Positions 50,456-62,530 of a stretch of DNA of 64,000 nucleotides are shown here, one piece after another. Source of the stretch: Typhlomys cinereus (taxonomy: Eukaryota > Chordata > Mammalia > Rodentia > Platacanthomyidae). Position numbers and translations under genes: made by a program. Within the stretch, counting starts at the first letter, position 1; the number at the start of each line of letters is the position of its first letter. The stretch spans positions 322,919-386,918 of the forward strand of contig JALPQD010000517.1 in NCBI GenBank assembly GCA_023101885.1. The letters are read 5' to 3'. Below the pieces are notes generated by a model. It saw only the letters and a program-made list of their open reading frames with translations. It was not told the origin of the DNA and did not search any database.

Positions 50456-50667
50456 AGAACCATGGGCAAATTCGGGAACCACCATGGACTGTCTCCACCT
50501 CTTCCTTGTTTACTCTGCCCCGGGATTCACAGTCTCCACCCTATCAGGACCAGAAGCACAGGCCGCCCCCGCTTCCACCAAGCGTCTATACGTGGGGTCT
50601 AGGATCCGAACTCAGGACCTTCCACCTGCAAGGCAGAGGTTTAACCCCTGAGCCACCTCTCCAACTC
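50383..50667 (-). mobile_element. tRNA-derived SINE upstream of KLRG1
   Basis: Minus-strand SINE with tRNA-like head (complement of GAGCCACCTCTCCAACTCC) and a good B box GAGTTCGGATCC at 50602-50613. A (TG)n run at 50422-50456 forms its tail. It lies about 150 bases upstream of exon 1. Confidence 0.8.
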
Positions 50668-53040
50668 CCCAATGTGCTAATTTTTAAGATAACATTTTAC
50701 ATTCTAGATGCACATCAAATATATACTGATTTACAATCTCATCTGACTCAATTATGAAAATGATTTTCTGCAAATTTCCATCATGGTGCTGTCTGAATGT
50801 GGGAAACATCCCAATGTCTCACAAGTGTCTATCCAACCTAACTAGGAGTTCAACAACAGAACAAAAATGGTTACACCAAGGTCCAACTTGATGAATCAAT
50901 GAGTTTATTGAGGCTACTTGCCTCAATAGTAAGGGACAGGGTTATTTACAGAAGCTGAGATGAGTCAAAGACGGCTACATCACCAGAAAGCATCCCCCAT
51001 CCCATATGGAGAAGACTCACCTGGATTTCCCTGCTGTAGGACTTGCTAGCAGAATTTCTGGGCTTCTGGACTACTTGCTCCTGGGTCGCTCTTTGAGAGC
51101 TAGACTCTCTCTTTCTCTCTCTGACTTTTTGACAAGCCGCTCAGCAGTCTCTTCTAGAACACTGGTCCTAGGTGTTCTTTACACTGTCTTGAACTGCTCC
51201 AAAGTCTCTTCCAGACTGCTTGGCTGTTCAGTCTTTTCTAGGTCTCTTCACTGCTGGGGGGAAAGGAAGTGAGAAGGATGTTACATCAGACAGCATAGTC
51301 CCCAGAGAATTTTCCTCCCCCAGCTGTTGCGTGTTACCTTTCCATATGCTGGAGGGAGTTGACCTTAACACTCTAAGTTAGGTAATTTCTGTAAGGATCT
51401 GGGTCTCAAGAACTGGAGGGCCTACCTCCAAGACAAAAAGTTTCAAATTATTGCATGATATCTTTAGTTAACTGGATGGCATCAGATTTATACAACACTC
51501 TACCTCTTTCCTCTAGCTTTTACATTCTTTTCCAGCCGCTTCTTTCATGGTATCCTGTAATCCTTGGAAAGGGTGACTTCCAAGTTCATCTATGGCTAGG
51601 CATTGAGCCATTATGTCACAACAATAATCACTTATCCTCAGGAACTTCACAAATTGTCATGAGTCTTTACATCAGCAACTGTAAAAGGGAATATAAAAAG
51701 GAAACATTTGATATACCTCTAGGAAACAGAAATGAGTAGCTCAGAAGCTAGAAAAGAACTGGTAGGCAGCTGCCCACAAGCTGACTGGTTTCCTGGAAAC
51801 TTTCTCTCCTGCCTCCTGGAGTGACTCCCCCTTAATTAAAATATAAATGTAAAGCTTAAGATGTATGGGGTCTGCAAGAAGTGGATGTATGGACAAAGAA
51901 ATTATTGTAAAACTTAACAGCTAACTGTGTTATCTTTCTTCTGTAATAAAATCACATCAGCTCTGGCACCTACATGTCTGCACATCCACCCTGGGAGCTT
52001 GCATGTCTGCATCCGTCCAAGAAGTTTTGCAAGTCCTCTTTCCTGCCTTTGTACCACTACTGGCCTATCTGTCTTTAAATACTCTGTGAAATTATAGCTT
52101 TGGGCTTCATACATCACGGACCAAATCCTTTTGTGAGCCCCGACATCTCTCTCTCTCCTAATAAAACCTCTTATTTTATTAAACTTTTAACTTTTGGTCA
52201 GTGGTGAATCTCTGAACAACCCCAGACCCACAAGAGCAATCACCACCTCTGCAAGAACTTCTCTACCAATAAAGCAGACAGCAACAGTGCTCTATGTAGG
52301 CATAGAGTACTTGGAAGACAATACTGCAGGTAGATCTCATCTTCCCAGCCAAAGACCTTGTCCTGAATCACAATAGCAGATATGAATTCTTCCTATGGAA
52401 CAGATCCAATTTGAAAGCTGCTAGTTGCACTGAAACACTCTGTGCCACTATTATGCCAGCTCTTTGGGTCATGTTCATTGGTTTCTAAGGTTACTGGCCT
52501 GCCTGGCTATTAGGTCTCTGTTCTCTCCCACCTGGCTAGACTATCCTGCACATGTAGCATGTGACAATATCTTCAGTAATAAGGTCTTACCATAAGCAGC
52601 AGTAATAATAGCCTTTAATATCACATGGTGAGATTGAGATAGAATTCCAGGCTAATTCTAAAGTCCTTATGTTTAAGACCCTCAACTCAGCTGCTTCTGG
52701 CTCTAACTTAAGGAAACTTGTCAGAGGAAACTTGTCAGACTGACTTAACCACACAGCACATCCTGTTTTCACAGGAGCTGCCCAAGTCTTCAGAGCTAGC
52801 TGAATGTATCACTTGCAGAAAGGTCCTTCTCTCTCTTCTCTCTCAGTCTGCAAAGCTAGGTGAAGTATATCTCTGCATAGTCTGCTTCTGTAAGAGTTAC
52901 TAGCTTTCTTCCAATTTGCCTCTGCTTTTCTGCTAGGGTAGAAGACGTGTGGTCCCACCAGTGAATTAAACTTTTCTGCCTCATTTGTTCCTGGTGGTGT
53001 GTCCACTATTTCACAGAAAAACCCCTAACAATGTTCAAGG
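50668..53040. other. KLRG1 upstream region, LTR-like pieces
   Basis: 50880-51300 begins AATCAATGAGTTTATTGAGGC and looks like an antisense LTR fragment. 51780-52215 ends with AATAAAACCTC and a U5-like stretch and may be a plus-strand LTR. Neither has clear ends. 52215-53040 shows nothing I recognise. Confidence 0.4.
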
Positions 53041-53079
53041 GTTTCATATACAGGTTCTTGTGTTTGGGAGTCTAAGATT

Positions 53080-53900
53080 GAGACCAGGTAGAACACAGAC
53101 AGAAAATTAAGACAGATTCTGTTAAAGGAGAGAAAGGATGGAACTCACAGACACGGAGTCTGTGATGGGCAAGAGAGCTGAAAGGAACTCATGAACTCCA
53201 AATATGGAATCCATGAGGGGCAAGGAAGCCAAAGATGGCTGCAGTGTCAGAGATATCTGTAAACTTGGGTGAGCCTAGGAAAAGTGGCTTTTTCTTATTG
53301 GTGAGTTCTAGTTTCTGTAAACATAATTGGTCTTTTATGGGACTTCCACTGGGCCAAACCTCCTGACTGAGCTGAAGAATTTAGTTCATTTTGCACCTGT
53401 ATTTGTGGAGTTCATATCCACAGCCCTCCACAAACAAAGAGTTGGAGGAAGTTAGGATCTTATCTCAGTAAGGGTTGGTATAGTGAGACTTTCAAGACTT
53501 TCCTAGCAGTCTTTCTACTCTGTCCTATTCTCACTTATCAACAAAAATTTTCTTTCTCATTCCCCTCTTTATATGATGAGGACCTCGACTGCTGCAAGAT
53601 GAGGGGTAATGACCAGTATCTGACTGCTTCCTGCTGAGTAGTGGTGAAGGAGGATGGAGTAATCAATTGAGATTGAAGCGGGAGAGCAGCGGGAAAAGAT
53701 GAAGGCAGATTTTATTAGAGGACAGAAAGAATGGAATTCATAGACATCAAATCCATGATGGGCAAGGGAGCCAAGAAGAACTTAACAGATTCCAAACAGG
53801 TAGTCTATGAGGGACAAGAGAAACTGGAAAAGAACTTACTGACTGCAGATATGGAATTCACGAGGAAGAAAGTAACCAAAGATGACTTCCAAAGTCAGGA
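53080..53900 (+). repeat. Direct repeats of an LTR-like unit
   Basis: 53104-53250 and 53690-53890 share GGA(T/A)GGAA(C/T)TCA..GAC and GATGGGCAAG.GAGC.., about 590 bases apart. The same pattern occurs at 10-110. They may be parts of two LTRs of one family. Confidence 0.45.
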
Positions 53901-53924
53901 GGATTTAAATTACATAATACTTTT

Positions 53925-56774
53925 TTTAGTGATCCGAATGAGTCTTTGCAGTCACCTCTGAGGACTGCAAAAAGAAGCTTTTCTGACTAAAGCCAAGAAC
54001 AGCACAAATCTATAGACATAAACATCAATATTAGAAGACAATTAGCAAAAACGACACCTGTAGCTTCCCCACTATAGTCTATATATCACCTTTCTACTAA
54101 CACTCTTGACCAGGTTTAAACTACCAAACACAAATTCCCTCCAGTGGAATGGGAATTAAATCCAACCAGAAAGCAGTTGGTTGCTTTAACACCAGGTTTA
54201 TGATATTACACCATAGGCTCATCTTCCTTGCCCAGTCAATACTATTGCATGCAGATTCAACAGTTGAGTAAGACGGGGACAATCTCCCCTGACAGACCTA
54301 CATTGCATCTTCTGTCACTATGAAAGCTAGTAACTCAATATCAGCTTGATTTTTCTATGTCCCATGACCAAGATAAGTGGCATTCTCAACATTAGGGTCA
54401 ACCCAACTAGTTCTGGTCGAAAATCAACATCAGTGACTATTTCCTGTACTGTCTGGAAACCTAGGAAGCCTACCTGGCCAAGAACTTGCAAGAGGTAGCC
54501 CACCCCTGACCCAGGGATTTTCATTTGACCAGCCATGACTTCTGTGAATAGCTTTATCCACTTACACAAAGTACCTATTTTGAACTCTTTTACTTTTATT
54601 TTCTTTCTGTCCTGATTAGCTTACTAAATATCTTATTTTCTTATGACTTTTTAGTTGGCATACAATAATGACAGGCTCATTTCTTGTCATTGCCAAGTTC
54701 TGAGTACTGTATGCAATTACATGTGCTATGCAGTCTATGACTTCCTTCGTCCTAGTATTGCCACAAACATGAATCATTTATTGTCTTGCAAATTGAATTG
54801 AGGGTAAGTTCAACCCCAAGAGTGCACAAAGTGGAAGGAGAGAAGCCATTCCCACAAATTGTCCTCCTACATCTACATTGATATTGTGGTGTGCACATGT
54901 GTGCACTCATGATGCGTAAATAAAATATAAAAAAGAGGAAGAAAATTTAAAGAAAGGATGGAACTAACTGGGTGAAGAGAAGGAATGAACAGGAAGATGT
55001 GAGAGACTCACTCAAAAGGACTGTATGGGAGAGATCTAATGAAATACACAATGGTGACATGATTAAACCCACTACTTTCAATGCTAGCCTTAAAATATTT
55101 TGAAGACAGAATCAAAAAGTAAATAAAAGAATATATATTATAGAGAAATGGTATGTGTGAACAAAATGTTCACTGTGGCTTAATTTCATATCCTGTGCCC
55201 AAATCTTTTCCTATCTGGCATGCTCCTCCTTTCCAAGCTCTTACTACTTGGATTTCTTGTCTATTGACCCCCTAAATTTCTTCCCCTGCTTTCCTTCCCA
55301 AAAACCATCCTATGAAATCCCCCATTCTTCATTATTACTACTGTCTAGCTTGCCGGTTTCTACATCTAGCCTGGATACCAGCTGCTATCCAGATGTGGCC
55401 ACTGTGCAGACTCCATCCTGCTGCCTCTACTGGGCTCTCCCTACTGACCAGCAATGCTGTATCCAAGCAGGTGTCAGTCTTTTACCTATTCAATAGTTTT
55501 AAACATCTGTTGTCCATGGGTTTCAAATCTATCAATTCCCCTAATTCTTAGTACATGATTTTTGTACTTTCATTTCCCTGAGAAAAGGAATTCCCTAGGT
55601 AAGAACAAAGTATACTTTCTACCAAATCACAAGCATCAGAATATTCTCTCACTCTTCCTTTGGTGGGAATCAGGGCACTACCTATGCAGATCATTTGTTT
55701 AGTGTTGTGTTGGGTCTCAATGTATTTCAACATTTGAAGACCCTGATCCATGAAAGTTTCATTCTCTCATTTGCATGTATAATTAATCTCCCTCTTCCAA
55801 CTGAATTTTCTCCTATGGTTATGAATATATGCTGCAGGCATGAAAATTAAATTCTCACTGGAGAATTAAAATGACATGTAAGAAGTCAAGGAATGACTTC
55901 TTACTTACAGTTAACCCTTTAGGTACTAAATATTTCCTTCACGTCATAAACTGCTCAACGAAACTTTCTAAATGAACTCTTTTTATATTCTTACCTCCTT
56001 CTCATCCCTCAGCTTTCTGAAATTTCACTTCTGTCACCATCACACCCCCAAAGCTGACCAGTGAGTGACCTCCCATTGTCAGACTCTAAGTGATTTTCTC
56101 CTGCTAAGTTATTGTACAAGTAGCACTTTAGACTTTTATGCTTATCATTTCTCCCTCTGCTTTGAAAATCACTTCTTGACTTCTTACATGTCATTTTAAT
56201 TCTCCAGTGACAAAACAGACATTTTTCTCCCTTCTTCTTCATTTCTTTCTCTATCTCAGTGCTAATATGGAAATGAGGGTTCTATCACCATCAAAAACTT
56301 GCTATCAGAGAAAATCATTACTAGCTGCAGATTTTGTTTCAGCGTGAAAGACCAGAAGAACTTCCTCCTATGTAAAACTCACCACTGCCCTTTCAGAACA
56401 GATCAGGAATGAAAGCTACCACACTCACAAGGCACTGTAGTTTGTAATACCTTTGCCTTGTGGGATGCAAACAGGTGCTTTGAGACATACAAATCTACGC
56501 ATTGGCTTAAGTTATTTAAAACTTCCAGCACCAATTATACTGGTGAGTACAAAAGATATCACTCTGGAGATCCCACGTATTTTAAGAGCTATATGTCAGG
56601 AAAATTCAAGCTCAAAACATGCTTTTAAATTTACATTGCACTCATTATATCTATAAGGCATGATTTAATCTACATTACAGCCTGGTAAACTGTACTTAGG
56701 GGAAAAAAGAGAATAAAAAGACTTAGAGTATATTTGCAGCACAAGAACTGCTGGAATTTGTACCCAAAACTTCA
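53925..56774. other. Duplicated non-coding flank, copy 2
   Basis: Counterpart of 18590-23690 without the PCBP2 and LTR insertions. No conserved open frame seen. Confidence 0.65.
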
Positions 56775-56900
56775 GCTTGGCATCGTTTTACAACACATGT
56801 GAGGTAGAGCCATGAGGACCAGGAGTTCAAGGTAATCCTTCAGCTTACTTAATGAATTCTAGGCCAGCTATGTGAGAACTAGCTTAAAAAAAAAAAAAAG
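56775..56900 (+). mobile_element. B1-type SINE
   Basis: Counterpart of 23695-23840, ending in a run of As into which the TPT1 copy is joined. Confidence 0.7.
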
Positions 56901-56908
56901 AACTTTAG

Positions 56909-57490
56909 CTCTCCCCCGCCCCCAGCACTCCTCTGGCTGCACGTACTAGCTCTGAGCTCCGAGGCCAGTACCGCTGCCACCAACTTCCTCTAACAGTTAT
57001 CGTGATCACCTACTGATCATCAGTCAGGATGAGCTGTTCTCTGACGTCTACAAGACACGAGAGATCGAGGATGGGCTGTGCCTGAGGTGGACTGCAAGAT
57101 GGTCAGCAGACCAGAAGGTGCCATCAATGACTCACTCATCGGTGAAAGCCCAAAGGGTGAAGGTACCGAAAGCACAGTAGTAACTGGTGTTGATATTGTC
57201 ACGAACCATCAATCAGGAAACCAGCTTCACAAAAAAAGGCCTAATCAAGGATTACATGAAATTATTCAAAGGCAGACTGGAAGAACAGAAACCAGAAAGG
57301 GTAAAGCCTTTTATGACCAGGGCTGTGGAACAAATCAAGCACATCCTTGCTAATTTCAATAACTACCAGCTTTTTATTGGTGAACATGAATCCAGACAGT
57401 GTGGGCACTCTCCTGGGCTACCGTGAGGATGGCATGGCATCATAAATGATTTTCATTAAGGATAGTTTAGAAACAGAAAAATGTTAGCAA
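56909..57490 (+). pseudogene. TPT1: Processed pseudogene of TPT1
   Basis: TPT1 encodes translationally controlled tumour protein (TCTP). The copy starts with the C-rich 5' end of the mRNA (CTCTCCCCCGCCCCCAGCAC), and the coding remnant runs from 57002 to the TAG at 57485-57487. Readable pieces include [35 protein letters not shown] and FIGEHE. The start codon is GTG, an early TGA follows, and several frameshifts are present. It is intronless and inserted next to a B1 tail in duplication copy 2 only. Confidence 0.9.
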
Positions 57491-57597
57491 TTGGGAAATT
57501 ACTTGAAAACATGTTGGGAGAGATAGGGAGGGGGTCAGGAACAACTGCCTATTGTGTTTGTAATCAGGAAGAGTTAATATTAATAAAAATTAAAACA

Positions 57598-58155
57598 TCA
57601 GGAACCAGGCCAACCTAATCTGTCCCCATCCTAAAGCTCAGGGGAATTTGTGGAAGAGGGGGTGGTAAGATTGTAAGAGCCTAAAGATGGGGAGAAGCAA
57701 CGATATGCAAGACACTCCACACAAGTTAGGGCCGAAGTAATCATAATAGGACTTTGCATGACCTGCACAATGACCAACATATCATTGACCCCCCCAAATC
57801 TAGCATGGATCACAGGCACTACGATCCTTAGAAGCAAGGGATTAACAGCCACAATAGTGTTCCTATACCAAAGGGAAACACAGGAGAGAGCTCTAGGCAT
57901 TGCTACTGAGTCCTTACACTTCATCAGAGAGGAGGATCCAGAGAGAAGTTTGACATACACAGTAAAGGATGTTCCAGGCATGGGAGGGGGGAGACCCACT
58001 GGGAGAAAGGGAGGGAGGAGGGAAAGGAAGGGGGAAAAGGGAGGAAGGAGCAAGGGGATCCAGGGAGGGGTGGAGGGAGGGAGAGGAATGGGGTACCTGT
58101 CAAGTTTGTGTGAGTGAAAAAAAATATGCTATAAATAAAAAAATGATTAAAAATA
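57598..58155 (+). mobile_element. Diverged L1 3' UTR
   Basis: L1 3' UTR with G-rich tract (57970-58090) and A-rich end, more diverged than the 35 kb copy. Confidence 0.8.
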
Positions 58156-58202
58156 AAACAAAATAAAGTTAATTTCCTTATTATACTTTGACAGTATCAT
58201 GG

Positions 58203-58590
58203 GCAACTTGTTAGTGGTTACATCACTGAAGAAAGTAGCACCCTTCCCTTAGCCACCTTTAACTATCATTAGTTACTTGGAGAGGGGTGGGGGTTCTTGA
58301 GTCTTTTGCCCTTCCTTGATAAATTGCTCACACTTCATTTGTTCTGAAGCACAGCTCTTGTGCAGGCTACCATAGGGTGCAAGGCCAGACCATGTCCAGC
58401 CAGATTCAAGCTGATTTTAAAAGGTGGAAGTAATTAGGAAAATGTCACAATAATCCAGGTAAACAGTAGCTTGGACTCAGGTTAACATTGAAGACAGAGA
58501 GGAATAGTAAGAATTAGAATGTCGTTTGGTGACACAGACAGGAAAATTCACTAATGGGGTGAATTTTTAAAAATGAAAGAGTAAGTAAAA
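58203..58590. other. Duplicated non-coding block
   Basis: Matches 27005-27400 closely, for example CTGAAGCACAGCTCTTGTGCAGG. No coding sequence seen. Confidence 0.75.
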
Positions 58591-58792
58591 CCAATATGTT
58601 CTTCTGTTAACAAAGAGCTAGAGAAACAGGTTCCAGAAAATGAGAAGGACATGGGAAGAAAAAGGAACCCCACAAGGGTCTTACATCCTCCCTCATTACC
58701 CAGTTGAGGACTAGAGGCTTACACCCTGCCAAGATTCATATGCTTAAACTCAAAACCCCAATGATACAGTGTTTGACCTATTTTTCTTCCTG

Positions 58793-59120
58793 TTACTATG
58801 AGACAATACTCAAATACAACTCAAAGGGAAAAGGAAGATCTATTTGTCTTATATTTCCACAGGGGTGATATAGTGCATTATGGCAGAGAAGCAAGGCTTG
58901 GAAGTAGAAGCTGGAGGCAGCTCTGGTCACAGCAGTCATCATGGTGACAGACAGCAAGTACCAAACTGCAAGTAGGGTTAGGTTGTCAAACCTCAAGTCC
59001 TTCTTCCAGCAAAGCTGAACCTCCTAAAAACGCTATGACCTTCCCAAGTATTAATATCTGCTAAGGATCCAAACACATTAAACTGTGGAGAACAACTCAC
59101 ATTCAAACTATGATAGACAG
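58793..59120 (-). repeat. MaLR-type LTR, copy 2
   Basis: Counterpart of 42730-43085. Confidence 0.7.
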
Positions 59121-61674
59121 TACCTGCAGGTGGATACTTCAAGAGATCATTTTGATTATGTGAGGTCATAATTTTTATACTTGAACAGAACTCATTCTTT
59201 CTGTCAAAGACACAAGGAAAAGCAGCCTTGTTCAAGTGAAAGTTGGCACTAATTAAAGAACAAATATGCTAGTGCCTTGGTCCAGCTTCTAGAACTATGA
59301 GAAAATAATGCCTGCTGTTCAAACCATCCACTTTTATTAAATTTTATTAAAATGAGGTGAGTTGAAACAAATAGTTACTACAAATAACTAAACCATCCTC
59401 TAATGTCTAATTCTAGATGTTTGTCTATTCAAGAAGGAGCAGCTTCCCAGAACTGACCTTTTGTTTCTAATAAAGTTCTTACATGATTATAAATAAAATA
59501 TGGTACCACTCCACCTTCATTTGCAACCACCTTTTTGATTAGTTGGAGTATGTGACAGGCGTTCAGAAGAAGTTGAACACTGCTGTAGAAGCAGCCATCC
59601 TCTGCATCACTTAAGCCTACAGCAATATACTTGTGTCTGAACCACCACTAAACTCTTATTTTTCCATTCATCATCAATTTTGTATATAACAAGGGGAAAA
59701 CCTCCACTCATCGTGAATCTGAATGTGATTTCAAAAGACTAAGGGTTGTGCAAAGTAAATGATGCTAACAATCCTCTATGTACACATGATATATTCCAAA
59801 TAAATACCTATGCATCTGCATGACATGTGTAAATAAATGTATGACTGTACATGCACAGTGAGCACATAGTCATGTATTTGCATAACACATATTTATGTAT
59901 TGTTTGTACATGCTCAATGTCACAGACAGAATCACTCAGAAGGCCCAGTCTCAATACAGCACACTGAAAGAAAAGGAAAGAAACTAGAAAGAACTACCAA
60001 CTACAATGATGAAAGGTTTTATTATCATTGATAGTATTTTCTGTAACCAATAGAAACAAGAGATTTTCTTATATTCAGCAAGAAGGATTTACTTAAATAT
60101 TAAAATCTTTCTGGCAGAAGGTATATTAAATGCTAAATTGAAAAATGAAAGAATTCACTTCACTGAGTTCTTTTAAAAGATGTAGACATAACATTTCCCA
60201 CTTTTGTGGGAAGACATTTTCCCACTTTTGTGTAAGCCTGATGTTTCCACCAATGTATTTGACAGTAGTCTTCATTTATGATTTTCTTTGTCTGCAACTA
60301 TAAAACTGGAATTTTGTGTAACCTGAATCTATGTTCCCTGTCAATGGCCATTCATATGTGAATCCAGAATAAACTAGCTGGTATCTCTTTTAAAAAAATA
60401 TACAGATAATCCTCATCTGTTTAAAATGATTTAATGACAGTTCTATCAAAATAACAGAGAACTGAATAAGTTCCCAAGATAATTCTAAGTAAGAGTCTGT
60501 AATTCTATTGTTTTTCTACTTCCATGAAACACACTGGCATAATATCATAACAATGGTCCCACTATGTGAGCCCATGTAGGTATACAATTGTCATTCATAG
60601 ATTGGGATCTTAAGAGTAGACAAAGTTTTCTTTTCCTTTCTTTTTTTTTCTTTCCTTTTTCTGTTCCTTTCCTTTTCTTTCTTTTCTTAAGTTAAAAGCA
60701 GGATTTGTTGAAAAGGAAAGAAAAGGAAAGAACCTCTCAGAAGCTCCATCCGAGAAAGGTGAGGAAGAAGTCATAACTTGGCCTTCATGTGGGATTATTT
60801 GAACAGAGGAAATAGCTTAAAAATCAGAAAGAACAGGGAGAAAGCAGACATGATGGTGAGGTGGTTGGAGGGAGGTTGCAGAAGAAACAAGTTCTTCTTT
60901 TCATGTGAAATGGAGTCAGCTTTCGGAGCGAAGGCATAGTATGGGCCCAATGCTGACTAAGTTATTAACTGAACATCTTACAGATTTTGTGTCTCTTGTA
61001 CACGACTGTGACATTACTCACTGTGTATCAGAAAATACCAACTTCCCTGGAAATTTCTTTCTGTCCAAAGTAGAACTTGAGTGTGAGGTGGAACTGAACC
61101 CTTGGGATTCTCATCCACAAACGGTCACCCATGAAACATGAAACAATAAATTGAGCCTTTTAGATGGCCAAATTTAATGACCAAAAAAACTAAATGTTTA
61201 AAACTAATTTTCAAAACCACAAATGCATCCACAGTGCAAAACAAATGTCAGAATGATAAATTTAATGGAATTTTCATTGTGTGAAAGATTATGAACTATT
61301 AATGTCATAATTTCATTATCATGATAAATGTTAGTACAGAAATGTTTGTGACACAATAGAAAGTTTTAAAGCAATCTACAGAATTCTAAGTGCCCCATGA
61401 TCAGAACTACTCACTCCATTTTGCTTTTAAAGGAAAAAATGGGAGAGATTTCAAGAGAACTTGTTTACAATTCTGATAATAAAGTAGGCACACAAATATA
61501 TGTAGTCAAAACTAAGGAGGCCATATTCAGTTGTATTTCAGTTTGTTTTGTTGTATTCAGTTGTATTGAGTTTATTTTGTTAGAATAAGTTTGAATTTTT
61601 TATTATTTTGTGTGTGCTGTAGTTTTATAATTGGCTAAAGCAGAAGACTTCTTCAGAGTTATGGTATCACTTAC
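59121..61674 (-). other. Remnant of KLRG1 introns 2-3 in copy 2
   Basis: Aligns with 43090-46040 except that about 530 bases are missing at 59700-59715, the place where exon 3 would be. Nothing coding is left. Confidence 0.75.
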
Positions 61675-61737
61675 ATTGGCACTGGTCCTGTTGGGACAGC
61701 AGCAAACAGAAAACAATTAGACTCTAAAGGTCCAATA
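61675..61737 (-). pseudogene. KLRG1 exon 2 remnant (copy 2)
   Basis: A 63-base counterpart of KLRG1 exon 2 with the same acceptor TTTTTTCTCTGCAG and donor GTAAGTG. In the exon 1 phase its frame reads V-L-D-L and then meets TAG at 61724-61726. Together with the loss of exons 3-5 this makes the copy non-functional as a lectin receptor. Exon 1 of this copy, if present, lies beyond the window. Confidence 0.8.
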
Positions 61738-62530
61738 CTGCAGAGAAAAAATGAAAGAGATGATGATTAAGAAAAGTGGTTTTGAAAAAAATCCAAAGCA
61801 AAATCCTGAATCAGAAGGAAGAGATGTTCATGAAATGATATCTAATATCTGGAAGCAATTCTTCTACCTTTGCTTAACAGGCCAGAGATAAAAGCCACAG
61901 GAATTCCTCTCCTATATCTGTCAGGCACTTGCTCTAAAGCCAAGTCAAAGTATGCCTTTGAAATTGTATGTTGCATGTTCTTGATTTTGATGGTAAATTG
62001 TTTTGCTTTTATGGAGTTGTAGGAAAATTTGAAATTATTTACCAGTTGAGAATTATTTTCCTGCAAATATTCACATATGTATGTCTTATATACAAAGCCA
62101 CACATGGCAGACATGTTTGTACAAAGATAAAACTGAATGCATGTCTTTTAATTTAAATATTTTTAAGACCCTGATATGACCCTGATATTTTACAAAATTC
62201 ATAAAAAGGGGGGGAAAATCCCCAAATCTTTCTCTGGAAGTGTACCCAAGATCACTTCTCAGTCTTTTGACTAAGATTCAGTGTGAAAGTACACCCAAGA
62301 ATCTGGTAATGCTAACCTCTAGTGAAAGGAAATGAGTTTTATGTGATTTTTTTGAATTTCAACCATGTGAGTATACTGTATGTTCCAATTTGAAATAAAT
62401 AAAATTGAAACAAAAAAAAAAACTCTACATCTTAGAAGTAGATGAAAAAAATGCCATACCAATTTGCAAGCCATAATGGAAGTATAAGGAATTTGGGCCA
62501 AGGCTGCTAAGGAAGGAACATTGTCTTGTC

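Larger units (their letters stand above)
53925..62530 (+). repeat. Segmental duplication, copy 2
   Basis: Second copy of 18590-47480 in the same orientation, shortened to about 8.6 kb. It lacks the PCBP2 retrocopy, the MaLR LTR of 21.1 kb, the solo LTR of 46.9 kb, about 530 bases around KLRG1 exon 3 and about 15 kb including exons 4-5. It has gained the TPT1 pseudogene and an L1 end. Confidence 0.85.

Noticed and set aside
50590..50667. tRNA-like sequence with A and B boxes
   Set aside because: It is the head of a SINE present at least four times here; the tRNA fold is not complete.
50345..50757. Plus-strand open frames over a TG repeat
   Set aside because: They come from a tRNA-derived SINE and its microsatellite.
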